12,714 nt of DNA from Kiloniellales bacterium. GTDB lineage: Bacteria; Pseudomonadota; Alphaproteobacteria; Kiloniellales; JAKSDN01. Positions 1-7,762 of the stretch are shown here, one piece after another. Under the pieces are notes generated by a model. That model worked only from the letters and a program-made list of their open reading frames with translations, had not been told where the DNA came from and searched no databases. The stretch lies in contig JAKSDN010000975.1 in NCBI GenBank assembly GCA_022360075.1, positions 1 to 12,714 of the forward strand, written 5' to 3'. A program made the translations under genes and the position numbers. Within the stretch, counting starts at the first letter, position 1. Every line of letters starts with the position of its first letter.

Positions 1-53
1 ACCGCTTGCGCCATCACCAAAGCACCAAGAAGTGCCAGCCTGGATCTCGTCAT
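1..53 (-). CDS. N-terminus of an exported or membrane protein, cut by window edge
   Basis: On the minus strand an ATG at 53-51 opens a frame that reads MTRSRLALLGALVMAQA and is still open at position 1. A GAGGA Shine-Dalgarno-like run lies about 6 bases upstream of the ATG. Two Arg near the start followed by a run of Leu, Ala, Val and Gly look like the n- and h-regions of a Sec signal peptide, so the protein is probably exported or lipid-anchored. Only 17 codons are visible, so the family cannot be named and the chance that this is not a gene is real. It lies 94 bases downstream of the DUF6765 gene in the same direction. Confidence 0.45.
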   Translation of the reverse strand, partial: MTRSRLALLGALVMAQA

Positions 54-146
54 CGGGTCCTCACTACCTGGAACGCTGCTCCTAGTCCTGTCGGAAGGAG
101 TCTTCGCAAGGAAGCATTGCCAAAGGCTTAAGGGCCGGACGCTCGG

Positions 147-1178
147 CTACAGCTCGGCGAGCTCGAGCCCGCGGAACGTGGTCTCTTCCAAGATCGCCCA
201 AGTCTCGTCCTGGTGGGCCTTCACCGCCTCCTGGAAACGGTACCAATGGCTGTTGCGGTGGTTGTCGGGGTCCTTCCAGGTGTAGACGTCGGTCAGCGGA
301 TCCCAGCGGGTCAGCATCGAGTCCGACTTGTCCCTCAGGCCGCGAACCCGCTCGTTGATGGCTTCCTCGAGCCACTTGTCCTCGTCGTAGACCTCGATCT
401 CGGTATCGCCATAGGCGGCTTGGGCGCTGAGCTGGCGATAGCGGGCGATCCTCTCCGCCACGTAGTCGTTCGCCTGGTCGCGCTCGCCGATCGCGCGGTC
501 CAGGTCGGTGGCGAGTTCGCCCGAGCGCGTCTCCACCGCCTGATCCGTCGCCTGCGGATCCGTGTAGCGCATCAGCTTGGCGAGCAGGTGAACGGCGGCC
601 TCGATGAAGCGGGTCTTGTTGTCCACCCGCTCCTCCAGTAGCCGCTCGTCACGCCAGACCAGCGCGGGCCAGTCCGGATTGTGCTGGGCATCCGCATGGC
701 CGATGTTGGGCGTAACCTGGCTCAGCGTGCCGGCCATGGCGTTGTACTCGTCGTAGTAGCCGATGAAGTTCTGATGCGCCCAGGTGTCCACATAGCCGTG
801 GCAGGCGACACCGATGCGGTAGAGATCGCCCGAGGCGAGGGCGCGATCCATCACCCTGTTCGCGTTCTGGCTGTTAGGCGTAGTGTTGAGCCAGTGCAGC
901 TTGCCATCCTTGCGCCAAGCCGTTCTGGCCATCGGGTCGCCCGGAATGAAGTGGAAGATCGGATAGATCCTGAGCAGCTTCGCTTTCGGCTTCAGGATGT
1001 TCATCGTCTGGCTGATGTAGTTGCGATAGGCGCTGGCCTTTCCCTTGTCGACCTCGAAGATGATGTCGTTGTCGTCGATGTACTGGGACGCATAGGCGAC
1101 GATTTTCGCGTCGTCGACGCCAAGGCCGCCCTTGGCCGCGATCAAGTACGTCATGTAGTAGTGGAACTCGATGTCCAT
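147..1178 (-). CDS. DUF6765 family protein (possible metal-binding, phospholipase-C-like fold)
   Basis: This 343-residue protein begins MDIEFHYYMTYLIA, which I recognise from memory as the DUF6765 family. No function is established for that family as far as I know. The frame is open further upstream to 1244, but the ATG at 1178 is preferred because the family begins at MDIEFHYYMT and a GGAG lies just upstream. Visible features are an Asp cluster (QYIDDND, about 33-38), HF at 76-77, H95, and HGYVDTWAHQNF at about 127-138. The H127-D131-H135 spacing resembles the HxxxDxxxH helices of zinc-dependent phospholipase C and S1/P1 nucleases, so a metal-dependent hydrolase is possible; this is inference. 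There is no signal peptide or membrane segment. The C-terminal third is charged and probably helical. It is separated by about 200 bases from the oxygenase gene, so it may be its own unit. Confidence 0.8.
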   Translation of the reverse strand: MDIEFHYYMTYLIAAKGGLGVDDAKIVAYASQYIDDNDIIFEVDKGKASAYRNYISQTMNILKPKAKLLRIYPIFHFIPGDPMARTAWRKDGKLHWLNTTPNSQNANRVMDRALASGDLYRIGVACHGYVDTWAHQNFIGYYDEYNAMAGTLSQVTPNIGHADAQHNPDWPALVWRDERLLEERVDNKTRFIEAAVHLLAKLMRYTDPQATDQAVETRSGELATDLDRAIGERDQANDYVAERIARYRQLSAQAAYGDTEIEVYDEDKWLEEAINERVRGLRDKSDSMLTRWDPLTDVYTWKDPDNHRNSHWYRFQEAVKAHQDETWAILEETTFRGLELAEL

Positions 1179-1381
1179 GAGGAGATCTCCCTGGTTGGCA
1201 AGCCGGCGCTGTAGGGCCCTCCTTTCGGAGACACCCGACGGCATCGTTGGCTGCGGAAAGACCCGATGCCCGGCCTTGTCAGGCTCGAAGCTCGCGGACC
1301 AGAGACTGCAATCCTATCTCAAGTCTGTCTCGGCAGGAAGCTGTTGAGCATCAGGTGTTGTTCGGGGGCCGCGGCGACCGA

Positions 1382-2155
1382 CTAAATGCGCCCTGCGCCG
1401 AAGAGATCTTCCTCGACCTCGGCGGTCACGAACATGTAGGAGCGCTGATGAGCCGTCACGGCGCGCTCGCTGACGCCGTGCAACGCCTCCATCGAATTGG
1501 GGAACAGCACCAGCCGGTTGGGTGCGTAGCGGACCGTCTTGGCCAGCTCCAGGTCCTCGTCGGGAAACTCGAAGCGCCAGAGGTCACGGCGCGCCGGTCG
1601 CCGCCAGCGAAAGAGCTGAAGGTCGCCGCCCTGCGTGTCGTCTGCCGGGTCACGCAGATAGAAAAGGCCCGAAAATAGGCGGTTCGGCGTATCCAGATGG
1701 CCGCCCCGCACCGACGAGGGACGATCGAATACCGGCGTGTTGATCTCCAGACGCGCGTCCATGAGCACATCGGCCACGTCGTAGGAGTCGCGGCCGAGCA
1801 GGCCGACGCGCAGTTCCTCTTTCGCTTTCAGACGAGCGGCGAAGCGCGGGTTGAGCCGCTCCCAGTGACCGGCGAAGAGCGCGACGACCTGCCGGAACGC
1901 CGCGGCCGCGGTGTGACATCGCACGAACGCACGCCATGACGGATCCAGCCTCTTGTCCGCCAGGATCTGAACCGTCGAATAGACATAGCGCTTGTTGTTC
2001 GGTGGCGGGCCCGCCCAGCCGACACGCTCGAAGCCCGGGATATCGGCGGCGAAGCGACTGTAGAGCGCCGGCGCCATCGGACGCTCGGCGACGATGTGAG
2101 GAAAGGGATCGTCGAGGATCTCGGCCGCAGAGAGGTCGGCGAAGAGCGACTGCAT
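1382..2155 (-). CDS. 2OG-Fe(II) oxygenase family protein
   Basis: A 257-residue protein with the double-stranded beta-helix iron site of 2-oxoglutarate/Fe(II)-dependent dioxygenases. The HxD pair is H153-x-D155 in GGHLDTPNRLFSGLFYL, the distal His is H226 in FPNSMEALHGV, and the 2-oxoglutarate-binding Arg is probably R238 in TAHQRSYMFV. Between them TQGGDLQLF matches the usual GG-L strand. The family couples oxidation of a substrate to decarboxylation of 2-oxoglutarate; the substrate cannot be told from sequence. The start at ATG 2155 is preferred over a TTG at 2191, since neither has a strong ribosome site and ATG is commoner. It lies 113 bases downstream of dgoA on the same strand and could be read through from that operon, but a link to galactonate use is unproven. 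Confidence 0.85.
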   Translation of the reverse strand: MQSLFADLSAAEILDDPFPHIVAERPMAPALYSRFAADIPGFERVGWAGPPPNNKRYVYSTVQILADKRLDPSWRAFVRCHTAAAAFRQVVALFAGHWERLNPRFAARLKAKEELRVGLLGRDSYDVADVLMDARLEINTPVFDRPSSVRGGHLDTPNRLFSGLFYLRDPADDTQGGDLQLFRWRRPARRDLWRFEFPDEDLELAKTVRYAPNRLVLFPNSMEALHGVSERAVTAHQRSYMFVTAEVEEDLFGAGRI

Positions 2156-2268
2156 GCCGGGAGTCTCAAGCGCCGATCGCGATGGCGTCAAGCGAGTCCG
2201 CGCGTCGCACTCAATCCAAGTCCGCGACGTTCAGGAGCGGTTTCGTCAGTCCCCGTCTTCGCGAGCCC

Positions 2269-2895
2269 TCAGTTCACCGACGACCAAGCGCGCACGAAAG
2301 CCTCCGCCCGCTCGCGCAGGGCCTCGCTCGGGCGCTCGGGCTTGAAGAGGGCGGAGCCGAGGCCGAAGCCGGCGGCCCCCGCCGCACGATAGGCAGCCAG
2401 GCTCTCGGGCAGGATGCCGCCGACCGGGAGCAGGCGAGTACCGGCCGGCAGAACCGCCCGCAGGGCGCCGAGGGCGGCCGGAGGGATCGTCTCGGCCGGG
2501 AACAGCTTGAGGGCATCGGCCCCGGCTTCCAGCGCGGCGAAGGCCTCGGTCGGCGTGGCGACACCGGGGCAGCAGACAAGGCCGCGGGCCTTGGCGGCGC
2601 GAATGACAGCCGGATCGCCGTGTGGCATCACGACCAAGCGGCCGCCCGCGTCCTGCGTTCTCTCGACCGCGGCGGGATCCAGCACCGTGCCGGCGCCGAT
2701 GACGGCCCGCTCGCCGTAGGCCTCGGCCAGGCACGCGATGCTGTCGAAGGGCTCCGGCGAGTTCAGCGGCACCTCGATGATGCGGAAGCTCGCTTCGAAG
2801 AGGATGCGGCCGACCTCCAATGCCTGTGCGGGCCTCAGGCCGCGCAGGATCGCGACCATGGGCATCGACGCAAAGGCTTCGTCGAACGAGATCAT
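2269..2895 (-). CDS. dgoA: 2-dehydro-3-deoxy-6-phosphogalactonate aldolase
   Basis: The 208-residue protein belongs to the class I KDPG/KDPGal aldolase family (Eda/DgoA), about the usual length of 205-210. It cleaves 2-dehydro-3-deoxy-6-phosphogalactonate into pyruvate and glyceraldehyde 3-phosphate in the cytosol. The Schiff-base Lys is K130 in ADALKLFPAE, the catalytic Glu is E41 in IIEVPLNSPEP, and IGAGTV (66-71), CPGV (109-112) and VGGI (158-161) are the family's barrel and phosphate-binding turns. The VPLNSPEPFDSI version of the Glu strand and the pairing with DgoK favour DgoA over Eda. The ATG is preceded by GAGGA at a 7-base spacing. It begins 39 bases after the dgoK stop, so the two are almost certainly one transcript. 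Confidence 0.93.
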   Translation of the reverse strand: MISFDEAFASMPMVAILRGLRPAQALEVGRILFEASFRIIEVPLNSPEPFDSIACLAEAYGERAVIGAGTVLDPAAVERTQDAGGRLVVMPHGDPAVIRAAKARGLVCCPGVATPTEAFAALEAGADALKLFPAETIPPAALGALRAVLPAGTRLLPVGGILPESLAAYRAAGAAGFGLGSALFKPERPSEALRERAEAFVRAWSSVN

Positions 2896-2934
2896 CGGCC
2901 TATCCTCGGCTCGGCCGGCTGCGCGAGGCGGCGC

Positions 2935-3867
2935 TCACGACAACAGCCCCGCAGCCTTGGCGATCGCGAAGAGGCCGTCCGCCGCCACCTCCGCCTTGGC
3001 CCGGCGGGTTCGGCAGCCGGCCAAGTCCAGGGCCTTGGCATAGCGATCGACGAGAGCCCCCTGCCCGACCAAGGTGAGCCCCTCGCCGCCGGCGCCCGGC
3101 CATGCGGCCAGAGCCTCGCGCGCCTCGGCACCGATCAAGAGGCCCGAAAGATAGTCGGCGAGCGCCGCCGGCTCGACTTCTCCGAACAGGCCGAGACTGC
3201 GGGCGCTGAACAGACGGCGCAGAAGGCCGCCTGCTTCGGGACCGTCGTCCAGGCCGAAGCGCAGGCCGCGCTCGAAGGCCTCCGGCGCCGGCCCGTCGCC
3301 GCTCATCAGACGGCCGAGGATCGTATGGTCCTTCAGCGCGCCATAGAGCTCGCCGGTCATGAAGGTCGCAAACCAATCGATCGCGCCGCCGGTCGCCCGC
3401 GCCCACTTGCTGTGCGTGCCGGGCAGCACGAAGAGCCCGTCGCCCTGTCCGGCCGCCAGGCAGCCGACGATCTGCGTCTCCTCCCCGCGCAGGACATCGG
3501 GAGTGCCCGAGGAGTCGTGGCGCGACAGACCGGTGACGAACCAGATCCGCCGCCCCGCGGCCGTGCGGTGCGGTGTCAGCGCGTCAGCCAGGGCCGCGAC
3601 ATCGCAGGGACAAGCGAGATAGGGCGTCTCGCGCCAACCCTGGCGGCTGGTGATCATGCCGGAAGCGATCACTGGCAGAGTATCGGGAAGCTCGGCGAGC
3701 CAGGGCGCGAGTGTTCTCGCGAAGGCGGCCTCGAAGTCGCCCGCCTCGACCTGGAGAATGCCGGCCGGCGCCTCCAGGCAATCGAGAAGCCGCCCGTCAT
3801 GGGCGAGGCGGTAGGCCCGCAACGCCGTGGTGCCCCAATCGACGCCGATCAGTGCGGTGGCGGTCAA
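2935..3867 (-). CDS. dgoK: 2-dehydro-3-deoxygalactonokinase
   Basis: This 310-residue protein matches the DGOK family and is slightly longer than the roughly 290 residues of the E. coli enzyme. It phosphorylates 2-dehydro-3-deoxygalactonate at C6 with ATP, the step before the DgoA aldolase. The N-terminus carries the sugar-kinase/actin-fold phosphate loop (GVDWGTTALRAYR, 8-20). Further family stretches are IASGMITSRQGW, the RGEETQIVG segment, FVLPGTHSKWA and FMTGELYGALKDHTILGRLM. The start is a TTG (3867-3865) with GGAG 7 bases upstream; the nearby ATG at 3880 is out of frame, so the TTG start is well supported. It is the first gene of the dgoK-dgoA unit, with a palindromic element about 140 bases upstream. 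Galactonate dehydratase, normally found close by, is not in the window. Confidence 0.93.
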   Translation of the reverse strand: MTATALIGVDWGTTALRAYRLAHDGRLLDCLEAPAGILQVEAGDFEAAFARTLAPWLAELPDTLPVIASGMITSRQGWRETPYLACPCDVAALADALTPHRTAAGRRIWFVTGLSRHDSSGTPDVLRGEETQIVGCLAAGQGDGLFVLPGTHSKWARATGGAIDWFATFMTGELYGALKDHTILGRLMSGDGPAPEAFERGLRFGLDDGPEAGGLLRRLFSARSLGLFGEVEPAALADYLSGLLIGAEAREALAAWPGAGGEGLTLVGQGALVDRYAKALDLAGCRTRRAKAEVAADGLFAIAKAAGLLS

Positions 3868-3878
3868 GGCGGATCTCC
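3855..3878 (-). promoter_or_regulatory. Ribosome-binding site and TTG start of dgoK
   Basis: Read on the minus strand, GGAG is followed by ATCCGCC and then the TTG start. An ATG further upstream (3880-3878) overlaps the GGAG region but is in another frame, so it would not yield the kinase. The spacing decides the start and explains why the gene opens with a rare codon. Confidence 0.6.
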
Positions 3879-4008
3879 ATGGGTGGAACGTCTCGGCCGA
3901 GAGAACTCGACGAGGCTCGTTGGGAAGCTATCGACCCAGACTATCCAGTTCGGCGGCGCGTTCAAGCGGCCGAAGGAATGGCGTGAGACCGTCCGGCCCT
4001 CGGAGGCT

Positions 4009-4141
4009 CTAGTGGTTCAATTCCGACACTTGGATCCGATGAAATTGGATCAAGTGTCGACCAGAATTGGACCCACACAAAGAGTTGCCTAGTGGGGCGG
4101 CCCGACATTCCGGGATCGGAATGTCGGAGTCGAACCACTAG
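4009..4141. repeat. MITE-like palindromic element with inverted ends and two hairpins
   Basis: This 133-bp non-coding element begins CTAGTGGTTC (4009-4018) and ends with the exact inverse GAACCACTAG (4132-4141). Allowing a few mismatches the inverted ends extend inward through TCCGACA. Inside are two hairpins. The first has arms 4024-4037 and 4047-4059 (CGACACTTGGATCC against its inverse, with one bulged base) and a 9-base loop. The second has perfect 11-bp arms CCGACATTCCG (4102-4112) and CGGAATGTCGG (4117-4127) with a 4-base loop. A further CTAGTG sits at 4089. Both ends contain CTAG, which could be a target duplication or part of the ends. It contains no gene. It lies just past the stop of the REC-PAS gene and upstream of dgoK, so it could act as a bidirectional terminator. 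A small non-autonomous mobile element or dispersed repeat is the best reading. Confidence 0.65.
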
Positions 4142-4174
4142 CGAGGACCTCGAACAGGCGATCGGCGAACGCGC

Positions 4175-6169
4175 TCAAGCGACTTGTGCAGGCTCGAGCT
4201 CATAGGAGATGAAATCGACATCCAGGTCCCTGAAGAGATGGCGAGCGTTCGCGGTGCCGACACGATCGACGAGGACGCGAGCGCCGAAGTCGCGGACTTG
4301 GCCGACGAACTCCTTGGCCTGGTCAAGGTCGCGATAGAACACCGACATGACGTCGTTGTAGTCGAGCATGATCATGGCGATATCGGCGTCGCTCAGGACG
4401 AGAGAGCCGAGGCTTGGCCGCCTGATCCGCATCATCCGCAGCCGAGAGTAAGGCTTCAAGGCCGAGCTGAACCAGGCGATTCTGGTCGTGTGCGTGTTCG
4501 GCGGCACGCGGAGAAGATTGAAGACCAGCGACGAGGTCGCCATCTCATCGAGGCTCTGACAGATCGAAAGATACTTGTTGCACAAAGTGTTGTCGTTCAG
4601 GGTCGAATAGTGGACGTCGACCGCGACCAATGGCAGCTTTTTGACCCCCAGCTCGTAGATCTTCTGCGCCGCGCAGCCGAGCACGATGAAGTCGATCTCC
4701 GCCGTGACGGAAGGGCTGTCGCCGGCCGTGCTGATGATCCGCTTGCAGAGTGCGCGCGTTTCGGGGTCGAGATCGTGGATCATGAGAGTCGCGGTCTTTC
4801 GGTCACGCATTTGGACCTCGCGCAACCGGGACCGGCAGGAGCTGCCGAGATCCGAGAGCATCGCTCTCGTCGTGGCTCGCACACGCTCCAGCGACGTCTT
4901 GATCTTGTCGGTGACGATACCGGCTGTCTCCGCAGAATCTCTTAGCTCCTCCGGCGTGAGTTCGATCGATTGGGAGTCACTTGACACATCGGCGATCTCC
5001 GAGCGCGTCGCCGGCGACAGCTCGCTGTCTGAAAGCCCTTCCTCGGCCGCCGAGCCCAAGATCTTCAGACGGATAGACTGGCCTATGGCCTGAGCGGTCT
5101 GCTGGGCTTCTTCCTCGCTCAAGCGGGCGAAGACGATGATGAAGTCGCCGCCCTTGTTGCGGGTGAAGCTGTCTTCTGGCGACAGCCGTTCGGCGATCGT
5201 CTTTTCCGCGATCATGTAAACCCGCTCGGCAATGTCCTGCCAATTGTCGCCGAGCGCGGATCTGACCTTCTGCAAGCCGACGGTCTGGATCCGGCCAGCC
5301 GCGATCAGGGTCGGCGTATCGCCAATGTAGTTCCTCAGTTTCTCCAGGAATTGACCGCTCTGGTCATCGCACACGCACGGCTCTTTCGAGCTGGCAACGC
5401 TGCCGAACGATAGCACGCGGCCGGAGCTGCCCTCACCAAGCTTCAGGAACACCGATCGCATCGAGATTTCGATGTCCCCGCCATCCTTATGCCTAATCGT
5501 CAGTCGCTCGCGTTCGAACTCGCCCTCGGTCTCGATCGACTGGCGATAGTCTTCGAGCAAGGAGCGGCGAAATTCCTCCGGGAGGATATCGGTCCAATCG
5601 CGACCGGTCAGATCCGAGCGGTCGCGGCCGCAGAGCTCCGCCAGGGCCGGGTTGGCGACGAGGAACTTCCCCGCGGCGTTCGTGATCGCAAGGCCACCAT
5701 CGGCAACGGCAATGACCTTGGTGAGCAGAATCTCGGCGTATCGGCGCGCCTGCTCGACCCGCCTGTTGGTAGCGTGGACCAGCCGGCTCCTTTCGACGGC
5801 ATAGCGAAGAATCCGGGGAACGGCACCGTAGAGCTTCGGGTTCTTGACAAGGTAGTCCTGAGCACCGGTGCGAATCGCCTCTTGGGCAATTGCCTCGTCG
5901 TCCAGACCTGTGCAGACGATGATCGGCGCCTCCCCCGCCGGCGCGAGGAGTGCTTCGACGCCGGCGACGCCGGAGCTGTCGGGGAGCGAGAGATCGAAAA
6001 GCACGGCATCGAAGGTCCGCCGACCAAGAACGTCAAGGGCGACGCTCAGACGCTCCGCAGAGATGAGCTTGATATCCGATGCCCCGAGATCACGAATCGC
6101 TGCCTGCAGAAGCATGACCTCGTCGGTATCATCCTCGACGAAGAGGACATTTATTGCGTCGTTTTCCAT
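4175..6169 (-). CDS. REC-PAS regulator with degenerate GGDEF-like and EAL-like region
   Basis: This 664-residue cytosolic signalling protein has an intact receiver domain at about 5-125: acidic pocket E12-D13-D14, phospho-acceptor D59 in LFDLSLPDSSG, T87 and K109. A helical linker leads to a PAS domain at about 145-260 (GGLAITNAAGKFLVANPALAELCGR is its start, split here only for description). Residues about 275-370 resemble a GGDEF fold: the core is KGGDFIIVF (339-347), GGDF in place of GGDEF. Residues about 455-660 resemble an EAL fold only at the end, where LVDRVGTANARHLFRDLDVD looks like the late EAL segment around iDdfGtG; no EAL signature is seen. Residues 375-450 are Ser/Glu-rich and polar. 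It is therefore likely a c-di-GMP-type scaffold that has lost catalysis, or a related effector; this is inference. No strong ribosome site precedes the ATG. It is a lone gene with no histidine kinase beside it. Confidence 0.8.
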   Translation of the reverse strand: MENDAINVLFVEDDTDEVMLLQAAIRDLGASDIKLISAERLSVALDVLGRRTFDAVLFDLSLPDSSGVAGVEALLAPAGEAPIIVCTGLDDEAIAQEAIRTGAQDYLVKNPKLYGAVPRILRYAVERSRLVHATNRRVEQARRYAEILLTKVIAVADGGLAITNAAGKFLVANPALAELCGRDRSDLTGRDWTDILPEEFRRSLLEDYRQSIETEGEFERERLTIRHKDGGDIEISMRSVFLKLGEGSSGRVLSFGSVASSKEPCVCDDQSGQFLEKLRNYIGDTPTLIAAGRIQTVGLQKVRSALGDNWQDIAERVYMIAEKTIAERLSPEDSFTRNKGGDFIIVFARLSEEEAQQTAQAIGQSIRLKILGSAAEEGLSDSELSPATRSEIADVSSDSQSIELTPEELRDSAETAGIVTDKIKTSLERVRATTRAMLSDLGSSCRSRLREVQMRDRKTATLMIHDLDPETRALCKRIISTAGDSPSVTAEIDFIVLGCAAQKIYELGVKKLPLVAVDVHYSTLNDNTLCNKYLSICQSLDEMATSSLVFNLLRVPPNTHTTRIAWFSSALKPYSRLRMMRIRRPSLGSLVLSDADIAMIMLDYNDVMSVFYRDLDQAKEFVGQVRDFGARVLVDRVGTANARHLFRDLDVDFISYELEPAQVA

Positions 6170-6357
6170 CGTGCGATGTCCGTCGAGGACCCGTCAAAGC
6201 CTCAAGGGGGCCCTGTTCAAATCCGGGCTAAGCCCAAGATGCTGACCTAGAAGGGTTAAGGGACGTTTGAAAGGGCCGACTCGGGCGCCGAGGCCGTACA
6301 GGCAAGGAATGACGGTGGTGAGCGTTTGGCGTTCAAACCAGACCGGGTGCAGGATAT

Positions 6358-7029
6358 TCAGTAGTCCAACCGCCCTCTCAGGTCGTCGAAAGGACGCATG
6401 ACGTGCGTCTGGTATGCCGGCCGGGCGCAGAGGCGCTGGTACCAGGCCTCGACATGGGGTAGTGGCGGCCGATCGATCTCCATCTCGAACGTGCGGTAGA
6501 GCGTCGTGCCGGCCGGAATATCGGCCAGCGAGAAGGTGTTGCCCGCCAGGTAGGGGCGATTGGCGAGCCGGCGGTCAAGCAGCTTCAGAGCGTCGTAAAG
6601 CTGGGCCTCAAGCTTGGACAGCCGGGCGGGCTGGCGCTGCGGCGGTGGCGTACGCACCAATCCCCAGAAAAGGTCCATGAAGGGACGGTGCAGCCTGGTC
6701 TGGGTCCAGTCCATCCACTGGCCGGCGATCGCGCGGGCCTGGAGGCCCGCTGGCTGGAGCGTATCGGCGCCGTAGCGCGCCGCCAGGTAGCGCACGATGG
6801 CGTTGCTCTCCCAGACCACGGCCCCGTCATCCTCGATCACCGGGACGCGCCCGTTCGGGTTGAGAGCCAGGAAGGCGGGATCGTCGAGCCCGCCGAATCG
6901 GCCGCCGCGTTCGATCGTCTCGAAAGGGATGCCGACCTCGCCGAGGGCCCAGAGCGCTTTCTGGACGTTGAAGGCGCTGCGGCGTCCCCAGATCTTCAGC
7001 AATGCGCGCGCCTCAAGCGGGCTCCCCAT
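6358..7029 (-). CDS. Glutathione S-transferase family protein
   Basis: The 223-residue protein has the two-domain cytosolic GST layout. The thioredoxin-like N-terminal domain (about 11-88) begins LKIWGRRSAFNVQKALW, with S18 or N21 as possible glutathione-activating residues. NPNGRVPVIED carries the conserved cis-Pro, and ESNAIVRYLA carries the Glu-Ser pair that holds the glutathione gamma-glutamyl group. The all-helical C-terminal domain includes RPYLAGNTFSLADIPAGTTLYR, the usual N-capping box and Asp. The true substrate is unknown. ATG 7029 is chosen since a GAGG lies a few bases upstream; a TTG at 7044 would extend it by five residues. The start overlaps the last 17 bases of the Crp/Fnr gene in another frame, pointing to a shared transcript and translational coupling. 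Confidence 0.9.
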   Translation of the reverse strand: MGSPLEARALLKIWGRRSAFNVQKALWALGEVGIPFETIERGGRFGGLDDPAFLALNPNGRVPVIEDDGAVVWESNAIVRYLAARYGADTLQPAGLQARAIAGQWMDWTQTRLHRPFMDLFWGLVRTPPPQRQPARLSKLEAQLYDALKLLDRRLANRPYLAGNTFSLADIPAGTTLYRTFEMEIDRPPLPHVEAWYQRLCARPAYQTHVMRPFDDLRGRLDY

Positions 7030-7711
7030 CGCCCTCACGCGCAAGCGCTTCCCGGTCGATGACCTCGATCGTGCCCCGGCCCAGGGCCACCTGGCCGTGG
7101 CGATGCCAGACCTGGAGCGCGCGATTGACCGTCTCGCGCGAGGTGCCCAGCATGCGGGCGAGCTCGGTCTGGGAAACCCTCAGCTTCTTGGCGGCCGAGC
7201 CGAGCCCGCTCTCCGCGCCGTTTCGGGTCAGAAACAGGAGCCGCTTGGCCAGCCGGGCCGACAGCGGCAGAAAGGCGGCGTCCTCGATCACCTGATTGAC
7301 CCGGCGAAAGCGCCGGCAGAGCAGCCTGATGAAGTAGTCCGCGAGGGCCGGATCGGAGCGCAGCAGCGGCTTGAAGTCGCGCCGTCGGATCAGCATCAGG
7401 CGCGTCGGCTCCAAGGCGTAGGCGTCGGCCGTGCGCTCATGGTCGTCGAGCATGGCGATCTCGCCGAAGATCTCACCCGGCTGCATGACGTAGAGGATCA
7501 TGTCCCGGCCGTCCGGTGCGGAGGTACTGATCCGGACGCGACCGGACATCACGCCGTAGAGCGCCTCGCCCGGATCGCCCTTGTAGAAGATGCTGTCGCC
7601 GGTGTCGAAGCGGCGCGTGACCGCCAGCGTGGCGATGCGGTCCACGGTGACCGCGTCGACATCGCGGAACAGGTAGCTCGCGGCCAGAAGTCGCGCTTCC
7701 TCGAATGACAT
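7013..7711 (-). CDS. Crp/Fnr family transcriptional regulator
   Basis: A 232-residue regulator of normal family length. The N-terminal cyclic-nucleotide-binding-like beta barrel spans about 15-110, with GDSIFYKGDPGEALYGVMSGRV and PGEIFGEIAMLDDHERTADAYAL; F82-G83-E84 and R93-T94 occupy the place of the phosphate-binding cassette, so a nucleotide or related ligand could bind. A long dimerisation helix follows (about 112-140). The C-terminal winged helix has VSQTELARMLGTSRETVNRAL (about 179-199). There are no N-terminal Cys pairs of an Fnr type, so an iron-sulphur oxygen sensor is unlikely. It shares a transcript with the overlapping glutathione S-transferase gene, which it may control. A 12-bp palindrome lies about 50 bases upstream of its start. 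No clear Shine-Dalgarno precedes the ATG. Confidence 0.9.
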   Translation of the reverse strand: MSFEEARLLAASYLFRDVDAVTVDRIATLAVTRRFDTGDSIFYKGDPGEALYGVMSGRVRISTSAPDGRDMILYVMQPGEIFGEIAMLDDHERTADAYALEPTRLMLIRRRDFKPLLRSDPALADYFIRLLCRRFRRVNQVIEDAAFLPLSARLAKRLLFLTRNGAESGLGSAAKKLRVSQTELARMLGTSRETVNRALQVWHRHGQVALGRGTIEVIDREALAREGDGEPA

Positions 7712-7762
7712 GGCCGGTCGGGTCGCCCTCGGTGTCTCGCTTGGTGTCTCGGCTTTCGGATC

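Noticed and set aside
1936..4092. 718-codon open frame on the plus strand
   Set aside because: It lies opposite the oxygenase, dgoA and dgoK genes, has Arg/Gly/Ala-rich low-complexity composition and no family likeness. Such antisense frames are expected in GC-rich coding DNA.
4184..4945. Plus-strand frame opposite the REC-PAS gene
   Set aside because: The minus frame has clear receiver and PAS domains. The plus frame has no recognisable domain.
6797..7708. 303-codon plus-strand frame opposite the GST and Crp/Fnr genes
   Set aside because: Both minus-strand genes are unmistakable families; this is a shadow.
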